Below are positions 35,788-43,465 of a stretch of DNA of 51,202 bases, one piece after another. The notes beneath the pieces were generated by a model. The model was not told the origin of the DNA, searched no databases, and saw nothing but the letters and a program-made list of their open reading frames with translations. The position numbers were made by a program, and so were the translations under genes. This DNA is from an uncultured bacterium (lineage in GTDB: Bacteria > Cyanobacteriota > Vampirovibrionia > Gastranaerophilales > Gastranaerophilaceae), in NCBI GenBank assembly GCA_905215335.1, contig CAJMPQ010000012.1, positions 1-51,202 on the forward strand, in the 5' to 3' direction. Every line of letters begins with the position of its first letter. Position 1 is the stretch's first letter.

Positions 35788-36333
35788 TTATTTTTCACTT
35801 TCTTCGCCATCTTTATAGAAAAATACATTTTCTTTTACACAAATTGGACAATAAGTTGGAGCTTCCTTCTGTTTAAATACGCAACCACATACTGAACATA
35901 CCCAATTATAAGTACCATCTTCGTTAGGTTCAACATTATCTTTCAATTTAGCGATCACTTTTGTTAGTCTATCTAAGTGAGAAACTTCAAAGAATGCAAT
36001 TTTTCTAAACAGCCCTGCTATATGTTCAAACCCTTCATCTTCAGCGGTTTTAGTAAATGCTTCATATACACCTTCAATTTCATTACGTTCTTGTTCTAAA
36101 GCATTTTCTAAACAGTCAACAAGTTCTGGAACTTTACCATCATTTATCCATTTAAACCAAAGTTTAGCATGTTCTTTTTCCATTTCGGCAAACATTGATA
36201 ACAATTTTGTTAACTCGGCATCACCTTGTTTTTCCGCAATCAATGTATATATATCATATTCTGTTCTACGTTTAGCAACAAAATCAAATGCTTTTTTTAA
36301 ATTCTTACTAGTTTCACTCTCTTTTAAACTCAT
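35788..36333 (-). CDS. rbr: Rubrerythrin-like diiron protein
   Basis: The 181-residue protein combines a four-helix diiron domain with a C-terminal rubredoxin domain (CSVCG ... YCPIC). It would act as an NADH-linked peroxidase protecting anaerobes from hydrogen peroxide. Diiron ligands appear in EKEHAK (helix 2), LEQERNEIEGVYE (helix 3) and FFEVSH (helix 4). By my alignment the first ligand Glu of the usual AFAGESQA segment is Val (AFDFVAKRRTEY, residue 19), while a Glu appears six residues later. This might be a shifted ligand or a weakened site. Start ATG 36333 follows AGGAT. Confidence 0.85.
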   Translation of the reverse strand: MSLKESETSKNLKKAFDFVAKRRTEYDIYTLIAEKQGDAELTKLLSMFAEMEKEHAKLWFKWINDGKVPELVDCLENALEQERNEIEGVYEAFTKTAEDEGFEHIAGLFRKIAFFEVSHLDRLTKVIAKLKDNVEPNEDGTYNWVCSVCGCVFKQKEAPTYCPICVKENVFFYKDGEESEK

Positions 36334-36506
36334 ATTATATCCTCGCTTGCATAAACTAAAGTGTAAAATATGATTGAATTATAGCATATTTGAGACATTT
36401 TGTAAATTTAACATCTCATAAACCTCTACTATCCTCTAAATAAAAACAAAAACATTTTCCTTTGTATTATGATATATTCAATAATAAAACATAATTAAGA
36501 GGTATT

Positions 36507-37085
36507 ATGAAGAATTTACTTACTAGCATATTTTTCTTAGCAATATTATTTTGCGGGTGTACTTATAGCAAGATTCCATCCCGAGAACCATATACCGGTT
36601 TTGAATGGAAAGACTTTAAAGGCGCGGGGTTATCTCTAAAAGTCCAAGAAAATGAGAAAATTAAATTTACCTCTAACACTGACACCATCTTTATAAAACC
36701 AAAAGATGGTATAACACATCCTGTAATCAAAGTTTATAATATAGGAAATAATGAAATAAATAACCTTTTAACTACATTAAAACCAATACCAGAACTAGAA
36801 ACAAATAATAATTGGTTCAATATACAAAACTGTGAATTTACTCAGGTAAAACAATATAACAGCTCCAAAATCTTTATATTGTCACCCAAAAATCAAGCAA
36901 AAATTGATATGGAAAAACTAAGTCCAAAAGAACCAATTCCTTACACTTGTGGAGGTTATGGCGTTGGTAACAGTGGAGCAAGATACTTTATTACATTTAA
37001 TAACCTGCCAAATAAAGCAGTGTTTGTTGAAATTGGACAAGATGCACCTTTATTTGATGAGACTTCAATAAAACCTACAAACTAA
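36507..37085 (+). CDS. Putative lipoprotein, unknown function
   Basis: The 192-residue protein begins with a signal sequence MKNLLTSIFFLAILFCGC; the Cys at about 18 preceded by L-F-C-G resembles a lipobox, so it may be lipidated and anchored in the envelope. The rest contains beta-prone segments and a Gly-rich piece TCGGYGVGNSGARYF near residue 145. No recognised domain. Ribosome site AGAGGT precedes ATG 36507. Its stop is 3 nt from the end of the convergent acetyltransferase gene. Confidence 0.65.
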   Translation: MKNLLTSIFFLAILFCGCTYSKIPSREPYTGFEWKDFKGAGLSLKVQENEKIKFTSNTDTIFIKPKDGITHPVIKVYNIGNNEINNLLTTLKPIPELETNNNWFNIQNCEFTQVKQYNSSKIFILSPKNQAKIDMEKLSPKEPIPYTCGGYGVGNSGARYFITFNNLPNKAVFVEIGQDAPLFDETSIKPTN

Positions 37086-37088
37086 AAT

Positions 37089-37613
37089 TTAATTATAATT
37101 ATAAAGTGCATATATTGAATGGAGCATAGCTTTCCCTTTAACATTTTTATATAGAGAATCTATCTTTACCGCACCAAAAGACTCCGCAACTCTTATTGAA
37201 GGTAAATTATTGGGTCTGATTTCAAAAATAACTTTCTCAAGTTTTAAATTATTAAAGGCATAATCAAGCAAGATTGAGACACATTCTCTTGCATACCCTT
37301 TATGCCAAAACTTCTTTTTGAGGATATAACCGATTTCATATTCAACATTATTATTCAATTTAGTAGGCATTAAACCTACTTGACCTATAACATTTTTATT
37401 TTCTTTAGCTCTAACCAAAAAATATCCTAATTGATATTTTTTATAACTAGCTACAAATTTATCAATCCAACTTTGAACTTCTTCATAACTAAAAGAATAT
37501 TCCCACGCATACATAACCTCAAGATCTTGTAAAATCAATTTTAATTCTTCAAAATCATCTTGAGTAATTTTTTCTAAAGTAAAATTTCTAGTTTCTAAAA
37601 AAATTTCACCCAT
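37089..37613 (-). CDS. RimJ/RimL-type GNAT N-acetyltransferase
   Basis: The 174-residue protein has the family order: LETRNFTLEKITQDDFEEL opening, a central strand with VIGQVGLMPTKLNNNVEYEIGYIL, acetyl-CoA block KKFWHKGYARECVSILLDYAF, and NLPSIRVAESFGAVK, the N-x-x-S-x-x-V/A motif of RimL proteins. These enzymes acetylate protein N-termini or small amines; the substrate is unknown. Start ATG 37613 gives MGEIFLETRN; an in-frame extension to 37646 contains the promoter. An extended -10 (TGCTATAAT) ends 9 nt before the ATG, again with almost no leader and no ribosome site. Confidence 0.88.
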   Translation of the reverse strand: MGEIFLETRNFTLEKITQDDFEELKLILQDLEVMYAWEYSFSYEEVQSWIDKFVASYKKYQLGYFLVRAKENKNVIGQVGLMPTKLNNNVEYEIGYILKKKFWHKGYARECVSILLDYAFNNLKLEKVIFEIRPNNLPSIRVAESFGAVKIDSLYKNVKGKAMLHSIYALYNYN

Positions 37614-37727
37614 AACAAAGTCATTATAGCACATGACATAAATCAAGCATCAAAAAATATTTAATAGCATAGCAAATTTATTTTTTAGGAGTTTTACAAA
37701 ATTTAAATAGATAAATAAAGGGGTATT

Positions 37728-38852
37728 ATGAGATTAGAAAATTTAATTATAAGTTATAAATCACTTGCCAAAAGCACAGGTAAAACAAGCCTTTTTGGGT
37801 TAAAACCAATTACACAAACTAAAGTACAAAACTTACATTTTGCACCCAAACTAACTTGTGATAGTACACAATTTTCAAACACATCATACATTTCTGAACC
37901 ATTTGTAAAATCATTAACCCAAATCAAAGGTAAAGACAAATTAGGCACAACAATACAGATTATAAACACGATACTAAGGAAAATGGGATACAACCATCCT
38001 GAAGCCCTAAAAATTGAACAGGAATCTCCAGCCTTTATTATTACAAAGAAGTTAGGAATTACTACAGGTTTCTTACCTGAACTGGGCAGTCTATATTTAT
38101 CGAATCATATAATAAATTCACCTATAGAACAGCAAATACCTTTAATTTATCACGAAATGGATCATCTTGATAAACATGTAAAAATATATAAAACTATAGG
38201 AAAAAAGACTTTTCAAGAGCTATTGAATGAATTTATAAAAAATTCACCCTTCTATGAAGCGATAACAAAATGTGGAATACTAGGAAATTCAGCCTTTAAT
38301 AATGATTTCTACAGAAAAATGAGTGAAGGAATAAATATTCAAAATTTTGACGTAAAAAAATGGAGTAAAGCCTTTCGAGAATATAGCGGAACTTCTCCAA
38401 GATTTATAGATCAATATAAGTATTATAACAATCCATTAGAAATTTCTGCTTATAACTTACAATCAAAAATCAATAAAATTTTAGGCTTACCTACAGAAAC
38501 AACTCGAGACACCTTCCCTAAAAATTTTATGTCTATGATTAATTCATTAAAACGTCAAGGAATTACAGATCTTCAAGAACAAGAAATGATTTTGCAAGAA
38601 ACCATTAATACGTGTCAACTAAAATATATTGACAATAGATTAATCGGAATATTAAAAAAGAAATTTACAGGAGAGAAAATAACACCTGAAGAAATAAAAC
38701 TGATACAACAAAGTTCTTCAGATTTTCAGAATAATATTAGCTCCAATTTAAGTAAATTAGCTTGTATTATTCAAAAAGCCAGTTTAGATGCTGAACAATT
38801 TATAAATAAAGGAATATTTACATCTGAAGAAATAATTTGTAGCTTTGAATAG
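37728..38852 (+). CDS. Unknown protein with an HExxH zinc-protease-like motif
   Basis: The 374-residue protein carries HEMDH at residues 142-146 inside a hydrophobic-then-polar helix (PLIYHEMDHLDKH), the pattern of gluzincin/ImmA-like active sites. No obvious third ligand was identified. The N-terminus is Ser/Thr/Lys-rich and holds LHFAPK at 36-41, a weak relative of the SFxG signature. The C-terminal half is helical and Gln/Glu/Lys-rich. No signal peptide or membrane helix. Ribosome site AGGGG before ATG 37728. A metalloprotease function is an inference from one motif. Confidence 0.6.
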   Translation: MRLENLIISYKSLAKSTGKTSLFGLKPITQTKVQNLHFAPKLTCDSTQFSNTSYISEPFVKSLTQIKGKDKLGTTIQIINTILRKMGYNHPEALKIEQESPAFIITKKLGITTGFLPELGSLYLSNHIINSPIEQQIPLIYHEMDHLDKHVKIYKTIGKKTFQELLNEFIKNSPFYEAITKCGILGNSAFNNDFYRKMSEGINIQNFDVKKWSKAFREYSGTSPRFIDQYKYYNNPLEISAYNLQSKINKILGLPTETTRDTFPKNFMSMINSLKRQGITDLQEQEMILQETINTCQLKYIDNRLIGILKKKFTGEKITPEEIKLIQQSSSDFQNNISSNLSKLACIIQKASLDAEQFINKGIFTSEEIICSFE

Positions 38853-39026
38853 TTATGCCTACATAAACATTTTTAATATTTGTATGCTCAAACTCTAAGT
38901 GAGAAATACTTATATAAAATCTTTGAAAAAGAATAAAAGACCGAATCCAAACAAACGTCTTAAAAACATACTCAATATTGCAAATTATTACATTTATAAT
39001 AGAATAAAAAAATATTAGGAGGTTAT

Positions 39027-39701
39027 ATGCGTATCGTTAATGATTTAAATAGGAATTCAAACAATTATTATTCTCAAAATTCACCATCTTTTGGAGCTGT
39101 ATATACAAAAAGCTCAGTAAAACTTTTAAAAAGATTTATTCCTGAAATAATAAACGAAGAAGGTTTTGAATTTGCACAAAAAGCAATCAATAATTTAGCA
39201 CAAACAGGTAAACGTAAAGATAATTTGATACTAAAATTTAAAGATGTCGACCAACTTGGTATAGGTAGATTAGAAGTTCATGCAAAAAATATATTTGACA
39301 AAGTTAATAGCTTTAGTAAAATAGATATCCCAGTTGATACATTAGGAGTAAAAGATTCACAAGGTTTTGAGTCTCTTACAGCTTTTGTAAATTCCGACAA
39401 TTTTATCCTAAAAGCAAATAGTGCTATTGTTGAAAATGATAGATTATCACAACCGCAAAAAGTAAAAAATTTTGTAAGCGAAAAATTTCAAGACCTATCC
39501 CAAAAAATTCAAGATAAAGCAGAAGCTATATCTGAATCAATTTATACAATTGATGGAACCAAACCAAAAAGTAAATGGGCATTTTTAGCAAATATAAAAG
39601 ATTTATTTACAAAAAATCAATATCAATATACTGACAAACAAAAAGAAGAAGCTAAAATTCTCGCAGGTATGATTGATAATTTACCAACTTACAAAAAATA
39701 A
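39027..39701 (+). CDS. SFxG-signature protein, function unknown
   Basis: The 224-residue protein starts MRIVNDLNRNSNNYYSQN and reaches PSFGA at residues 20-24, the clearest form of the signature. A strong AGGAGG site precedes ATG 39027. The rest is mostly helical and Lys/Asp/Asn-rich, with a coiled-coil-like section at about 145-175 (VSEKFQDLSQKIQDKAEAI). No membrane helix or known domain. It is followed by another unknown gene 63 nt later on the same strand; both may belong to the same accessory set. Confidence 0.68.
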   Translation: MRIVNDLNRNSNNYYSQNSPSFGAVYTKSSVKLLKRFIPEIINEEGFEFAQKAINNLAQTGKRKDNLILKFKDVDQLGIGRLEVHAKNIFDKVNSFSKIDIPVDTLGVKDSQGFESLTAFVNSDNFILKANSAIVENDRLSQPQKVKNFVSEKFQDLSQKIQDKAEAISESIYTIDGTKPKSKWAFLANIKDLFTKNQYQYTDKQKEEAKILAGMIDNLPTYKK

Positions 39702-39764
39702 AAGCGGGTAGAATGAATTACCTTTGTAGCATAATTTATTCTCTAGATTAAGGAGTTGCGTATT

Positions 39765-40370
39765 ATGAGTATGATTACACGAATCGGTTTTAGAATTAGA
39801 TCAACAAGTTTTATGGATACTTTGATTAGACCTTTCAACGCTCAATTTTATAGACAACCTAAAGAATGGTCTCAATTACAAAGGTTTGGAGATTCTGTTT
39901 GGAATATCATTGATGGATACAAGCCTGTTGCAGTTAAAGGTATAGATAAAGCAACAGGAAAGAGAATTACCTTAAATGATGATAAAGGTAGAAAACTAAT
40001 TAACTGGGTTAGAAACATCAAGAAAGATAATTTTGTAGTAACTGATACTCTTAATTTTAACGGAACAAAAGTTGTAACAGCAAAAGATACTAATAGTGGA
40101 CAAGTTATAGCAAAAGAGGTTGGTATAAGTTCCTATCGAGGTTCAGACTTTTTTAAATCAAGCTTTGAAAATGGAAAAGTAAAAGCCGTTTACCAATTCA
40201 CTGATAAGTTTACTAAAGAAGGACAAGAAACTATGTCTGAAACATTCTGGTTTGGAAGAAATAGTGAAGGCAAATTAAATAAAAAAGTCTTTGAAAATGT
40301 TACAGATTATCCTGTTCAACAAGAAGTTAAGAAGTTCTATGCAGAAAATTGTCCTGAACTTAGAGATTAA
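39765..40370 (+). CDS. Unknown protein, 201 residues
   Basis: Start ATG 39765 is taken because TAAGGAG lies 9 nt upstream; a TTG at 39756 would add three residues. The product is basic, with aromatic residues near the start (FRIRSTSFMDTLIRPFNAQFY) and beta-prone segments with T/K/D-rich turns in the middle (TLNFNGTKVVTAKDTNSGQV). No signal peptide, membrane helix or recognised domain. A terminator lies 54 nt after the stop. Confidence 0.6.
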   Translation: MSMITRIGFRIRSTSFMDTLIRPFNAQFYRQPKEWSQLQRFGDSVWNIIDGYKPVAVKGIDKATGKRITLNDDKGRKLINWVRNIKKDNFVVTDTLNFNGTKVVTAKDTNSGQVIAKEVGISSYRGSDFFKSSFENGKVKAVYQFTDKFTKEGQETMSETFWFGRNSEGKLNKKVFENVTDYPVQQEVKKFYAENCPELRD

Positions 40371-40423
40371 ATAGATTGAAATAACTCTGCACGAATAGGG
40401 AATACCAAGTTATCGTAAATAAG

Positions 40424-40452
40424 AAAGTCGAGGAAAATACCTCGACTTTTTA
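40424..40452 (+). terminator. Intrinsic terminator after the 201-residue gene
   Basis: AAAGTCGAGG/CCTCGACTTT (40424-40433 and 40440-40449) is a perfect 10-bp stem with loop AAAATA and a following TTT. Confidence 0.8.
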
Positions 40453-40655
40453 ATATCTATTTAATTTAAACAAGAAGTGAATTATAATCAAACTTGACTA
40501 AACAATACACTTGGGTTGATTACTTTAAACAGGAAGTTTGAATATTTCCAAAACTTACATTTTAAAATGTAAGTTGATATTGCTACGTCAAAAATTGAAT
40601 TTTGTCTGATTCATAAATTGGACCTATAAACTTATAGATTTTAACAAAAATTTGT
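40453..40655. other. Spacer without a recognised gene
   Basis: Low-complexity AT-rich DNA between two convergent genes. It includes the small inverted repeat TTACATTTTAAAATGTAA (40553-40570). No open frame with a ribosome site was seen. Confidence 0.5.
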
Positions 40656-41714
40656 TTAAGCTTTTGGGTAAAAAAGATTATTAATTTCTTCAAAATCATA
40701 TATTATTTTTAAAGCCTTTTTATGCAAAGGTTTTATTCGTTTCCCAAAATCAGAAAGTAAATTGTTAACTTCATCTAATGGAATATCATTTTCTGTAATT
40801 CTCCCATCAGACTCAACTATAAACGCTCCTTTTTTTTTCTTGTCTGTTCTGAATGTAAAATCATAAAAAGGTTCACCTGTATCTTTATAATTAATATCTA
40901 AAGGCTGCTCTTTCTTAAGGCAATAACTTATTCCACCTTTAGATAATTTATAATATTTTAAACATTTTGAAAAGCCGAAGGAATGATTTCCTATAATATC
41001 AAAATCAAAGAACCATCCATCAGGAGTTTCATAAGTATAACAACCTACTCTCGTTGGACTTACATCGTAGGAATGTATACATCCCGAAACTTTACCTTGT
41101 TCATCATATGCAATAAGTCTACGCGTTTTATAATCGTGATGATATTTTAAAGTATTATCTTCCAAAAATAAAACACCTTTTTTTGTTTTTATTCTGGTAT
41201 AATTGCCAATAGTTCTCTTAACAAAGAGATCAGCATCACGCATATTAACTATTTTTGTTAAGTTGGCATTATTATCATAAATATATGTTTTTGAAGAAAT
41301 TAATTCTTCACCATTCATTTTTTTAGCGGTTTGTAAAATACCATCTTTGTATTCGATTACAATAACTTTTCCATCACCTAATTGTTGTGTTAATTTACCA
41401 GTATAATTTTCACCATTTGACAGTTTTGCAATCCCTCTTTCAAACTTGTTGCCAGCTTGTTTGAAAGCATCAATTGCCATATCTTTTATTTGTTCTACAG
41501 GGTGCGAAATTTCTTCAGTAATACTTGAAGTTCCACGCTCTTTTTTACCTTTTGTTGCGATATAAATTCCAACAGCACTAAGTGCTACTAAACCGGCCAT
41601 TAACAAAATTTTACCGTTTTTCTTTTCCTCCGCTTTAACCTCAGGATCAGAAGTAAAAAAAGTTTTATTGTTAACAATATTAGTTCTAATATTTTTTATT
41701 GTATCAATAGACAT
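40656..41714 (-). CDS. Membrane-anchored unknown protein with YwqK/MORN-like strands
   Basis: The 352-residue protein starts at ATG 41714, behind AGGTGA; a GTG six bases earlier is possible. A membrane helix lies at about 30-52 (ILLMAGLVALSAVGIYIATKG), leaving a large soluble C-terminal part. This part has repeated beta-hairpin-like units with Y-x-x-G (ENYTGKLTQQLGDGKVIVIE, TYIYDNNANLTKIVN, RLIAYDEQGKVSGCI) that recall YwqK or MORN-type repeats, but they are irregular and the family is not certain. The C-terminal 60 residues are helical. No signal for secretion beyond the anchor. Confidence 0.65.
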   Translation of the reverse strand: MSIDTIKNIRTNIVNNKTFFTSDPEVKAEEKKNGKILLMAGLVALSAVGIYIATKGKKERGTSSITEEISHPVEQIKDMAIDAFKQAGNKFERGIAKLSNGENYTGKLTQQLGDGKVIVIEYKDGILQTAKKMNGEELISSKTYIYDNNANLTKIVNMRDADLFVKRTIGNYTRIKTKKGVLFLEDNTLKYHHDYKTRRLIAYDEQGKVSGCIHSYDVSPTRVGCYTYETPDGWFFDFDIIGNHSFGFSKCLKYYKLSKGGISYCLKKEQPLDINYKDTGEPFYDFTFRTDKKKKGAFIVESDGRITENDIPLDEVNNLLSDFGKRIKPLHKKALKIIYDFEEINNLFYPKA

Positions 41715-41852
41715 ATTCACCTATATCTATATTAAAATTTAAACAGATACAAATTTACTATTTTTACTTAAGATATTAAATATTATTTACAATATGTAAT
41801 ATGTTAGTTCGTAGATTAAATTTACAAATCGAATTAAAATAGGACTTGGCAA

Positions 41853-42150
41853 TTATTTAGTATTTACGGGGAAATTTTGGGTAAAATTTTGGGTTATCTC
41901 CTGTCTGTTGTAAATATAACCAATCTCATTATAAATTGTAGAAAGATTTTCAAGTGAATTAAATTGAAATAAATTTCCACCTAAATTTAAAATTTTAAAA
42001 AATTTTTCAAAACTGTCCTGTCCCAAAAATCCTGAACTGTGTCTAAATTCCCGTCATTTAAGGTTTTGAGATACTGCCTTATTTTAGACATTGACGGACA
42101 GTAATCGGACTTTTTGCCAGTTCATAAATTTCATTTTTAGCGATTTCCGA
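41853..42150 (-). pseudogene. Decayed coding fragment in three frames beside tRNA-Phe
   Basis: Reading the minus strand, coding-like sequence passes through three frames. Frame one gives SEIAKNEIYELAKSPITVRQ and ends at a TAA near 42079. Frame two, from ATG 42091, gives MSKIRQYLKTLNDG and stops soon after. Frame three gives REFRHSSGFLGQDSFEKFF and runs to the TAA at 41853 with NEIGYIYNRQEITQNF near its end. Joined at the two frame changes they make one plausible polypeptide of about 95 residues. The upstream end is cut by a TAG at 42151-42153. The parent family is unknown. Position next to tRNA-Phe is consistent with a remnant of an integrated element, but no attachment repeat was found. Confidence 0.45.
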
Positions 42151-42220
42151 CTAAAAAAAAATCAAGATATATTTGAAACACACCCCTATTAGTTCAAAAA
42201 ATCAAATTTCTGCAATGTCT

Positions 42221-42236
42221 GTCAATATATATTGAC
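42221..42236. repeat. Perfect 16-bp palindrome
   Basis: GTCAATATATATTGAC equals its own reverse complement. Its arms form TTGAC on both strands, and on the plus strand TTGACT (42232-42237) lies 17 nt before TAAAAT (42255-42260). It could be an operator or divergent promoter element left by the decayed gene. Confidence 0.4.
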
Positions 42237-42275
42237 TCTCATAAATAGCACAACTAAAATATATCCACATAAATT

Positions 42276-42299
42276 AAAAAAGAGTCAAACGACTCTTTT
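42276..42299 (-). terminator. Terminator of tRNA-Phe
   Basis: AAAAGAGTC/GACTCTTTT (42278-42286 and 42291-42299) with loop AAAC, followed on the minus strand by T6, six nucleotides below the tRNA CCA end. Confidence 0.85.
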
Positions 42300-42304
42300 G
42301 AAAA

Positions 42305-42380
42305 TGGTGCCGCAACTCGGAATTGAACCAAGGACACAGGGATTTTCAGTCCCTTGCTCTACCAACTGAGCTATTGCGGC
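42305..42380 (-). tRNA. tRNA-Phe (anticodon GAA)
   Basis: The 76-nt cloverleaf on the minus strand has acceptor GCCGCAA/TTGCGGC, D-arm GCTC...GAGC, anticodon stem GGGAC/.TCCC with loop CTGAAAA and GAA at 42347-42345, T-loop TTCAATT, and an encoded 3' CCA. It has its own promoter upstream and terminator downstream. Confidence 0.96.
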
Positions 42381-42421
42381 TAGTTATTTAATTTTTAGTG
42401 ACTCATGCGAACCACTCTTTT

Positions 42422-42449
42422 ATTGTACTTGCTCAAGATTTAAAGTCAA
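42422..42449 (-). promoter_or_regulatory. Promoter of tRNA-Phe
   Basis: Minus-strand TTGACT (42449-42444), 16 nt, TACAAT (42427-42422), about 42 nt before the tRNA 5' end. Confidence 0.55.
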
Positions 42450-42509
42450 TATCTATTATTTAAATTCCGTTGAACTTAAATTTGTAATAACCTACACAAG
42501 GCAAGCTCA

Positions 42510-43001
42510 CTATTGAGCTGCCAAGTATAATGTTACATTTCTACCTTCCAATTGAGGTTTCTTTTCAACTTGGATAGGATCATTTGCTAAGTCTGCAATA
42601 AATCTGTTAGCTAATTCAAATGCTAAATTTGAATGTTGCATTTCTCTACCACGTAACATTACCACAATTTTAACTTTATTACCTTGAGATATAAATTTTC
42701 TTACACTCTTTAATCTAACTTCATAATCGTGAGTGTCAATTTTATATCTAACTTTAACTTCTTTAATATCGACAACGTGTTGTTTTTTCTTAGCTTCTTT
42801 TGCTTTTTTAGCTAATTCATACTTATACTTGCCATAATCCATGATTTTGGCAACTGGAGGAGCCTGATTTGGACTAATCAATACTAAATCTAAATCTGCA
42901 TCTTCTGCCATTTCAAGGGCTTGTGATGTTGGAACAACACCATGATTTACACCGTTTTCATCTATTAATCTTACTTCTTTTGAACGAATACGTTCATTCA
43001 T
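42510..43001 (-). CDS. infC: Translation initiation factor IF-3
   Basis: IF-3 binds the 30S subunit, controls start-codon choice and keeps subunits apart. The protein has the N-domain opening NERIRSKEVRLIDENG, the linker IMDYGKYKYELAKKAKEAKKKQ, and the C-domain with RGREMQHSNLAFELANRF and KKPQLEGRNVTLYLA. From ATG 43001 it is 163 residues. However, an in-frame ATA at 43046 stands 8 nt after AGGAG (43055-43059) and adds 15 residues, which would make the N-terminus resemble other IF-3 proteins and use a rare start codon, as is typical for infC. AGGGA about 10 nt before the ATG is an alternative site. rpmI and rplT do not follow; tRNA-Phe does. Confidence 0.95.
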   Translation of the reverse strand: MNERIRSKEVRLIDENGVNHGVVPTSQALEMAEDADLDLVLISPNQAPPVAKIMDYGKYKYELAKKAKEAKKKQHVVDIKEVKVRYKIDTHDYEVRLKSVRKFISQGNKVKIVVMLRGREMQHSNLAFELANRFIADLANDPIQVEKKPQLEGRNVTLYLAAQ

Positions 43002-43086
43002 TATTGTTTTGTCCCTATCCTTTGCGGATCTAGTATCGTTAGCTATTGTTTTATCTCCTATATTAAAGTAATACCACGGAATTATA

Positions 43087-43116
43087 TTAACATAAAAACT
43101 AAAAATATGCTATACT
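43087..43116 (+). promoter_or_regulatory. Promoter with extended -10 for the 52-residue peptide gene
   Basis: TTAACA (43087-43092), 18 nt, TATACT (43111-43116) preceded by TG at 43108-43109. The predicted leader of about 170 nt contains small inverted repeats (ATCTTTAAAGAT; CAACAAT/ATTGTTG). Confidence 0.55.
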
Positions 43117-43296
43117 TTGGCATTAAAGAATTATTAAGATTTGTAAACTAAGTCAAAAAGCCTTATATCAAGGATTTCAAAAACAAAAATAAAAATCAGA
43201 AAAATATCTTTAAAGATTTCATCAACAATAACCGATAAATAAATTGTTGAGATTAAGGATATTTACCCAGAATAATTAAATAAGGAGTATTAAGGT

Positions 43297-43455
43297 ATGG
43301 TAACAACACAGGCTGAAGTGATGAACACAATGATGAACCGTGAAGAATTAGAAGCTGCAGAAGTCTCATTAGAATTAGTAGATGTCTCAAAACCATTACA
43401 AGATTTATTTGACGAGTGTTTAAATTTTATTTCAGTAAACGACTTTAATGTCTAA
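43297..43455 (+). CDS. 52-residue acidic peptide
   Basis: ATG 43297 follows TAAGGAG and AAGG motifs within 15 nt. The product is acidic and helical in its first half (REELEAAEVSLELVDV) and ends CLNFISVNDFNV, with one Cys. It contains no membrane helix. A long leader with a good promoter and a perfect terminator immediately after the stop make it a complete, independent gene. No family was recognised. It lies between infC (divergent) and the TPR protein. Confidence 0.65.
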   Translation: MVTTQAEVMNTMMNREELEAAEVSLELVDVSKPLQDLFDECLNFISVNDFNV

Positions 43456-43465
43456 ATTTCAAACA

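Noticed and set aside
41853..42091. A single intact minus-strand gene ending at 41853
   Set aside because: The frame starting at ATG 42091 ends early with TAA; the frame that reaches 41853 lacks an upstream start, so the stretch is called a pseudogene.
42500..42522. Hairpin GGCAGCTCA/TGAGCTTGCC around the infC stop
   Set aside because: It lacks a T-tract and overlaps coding sequence, so a terminator or attenuator cannot be supported.
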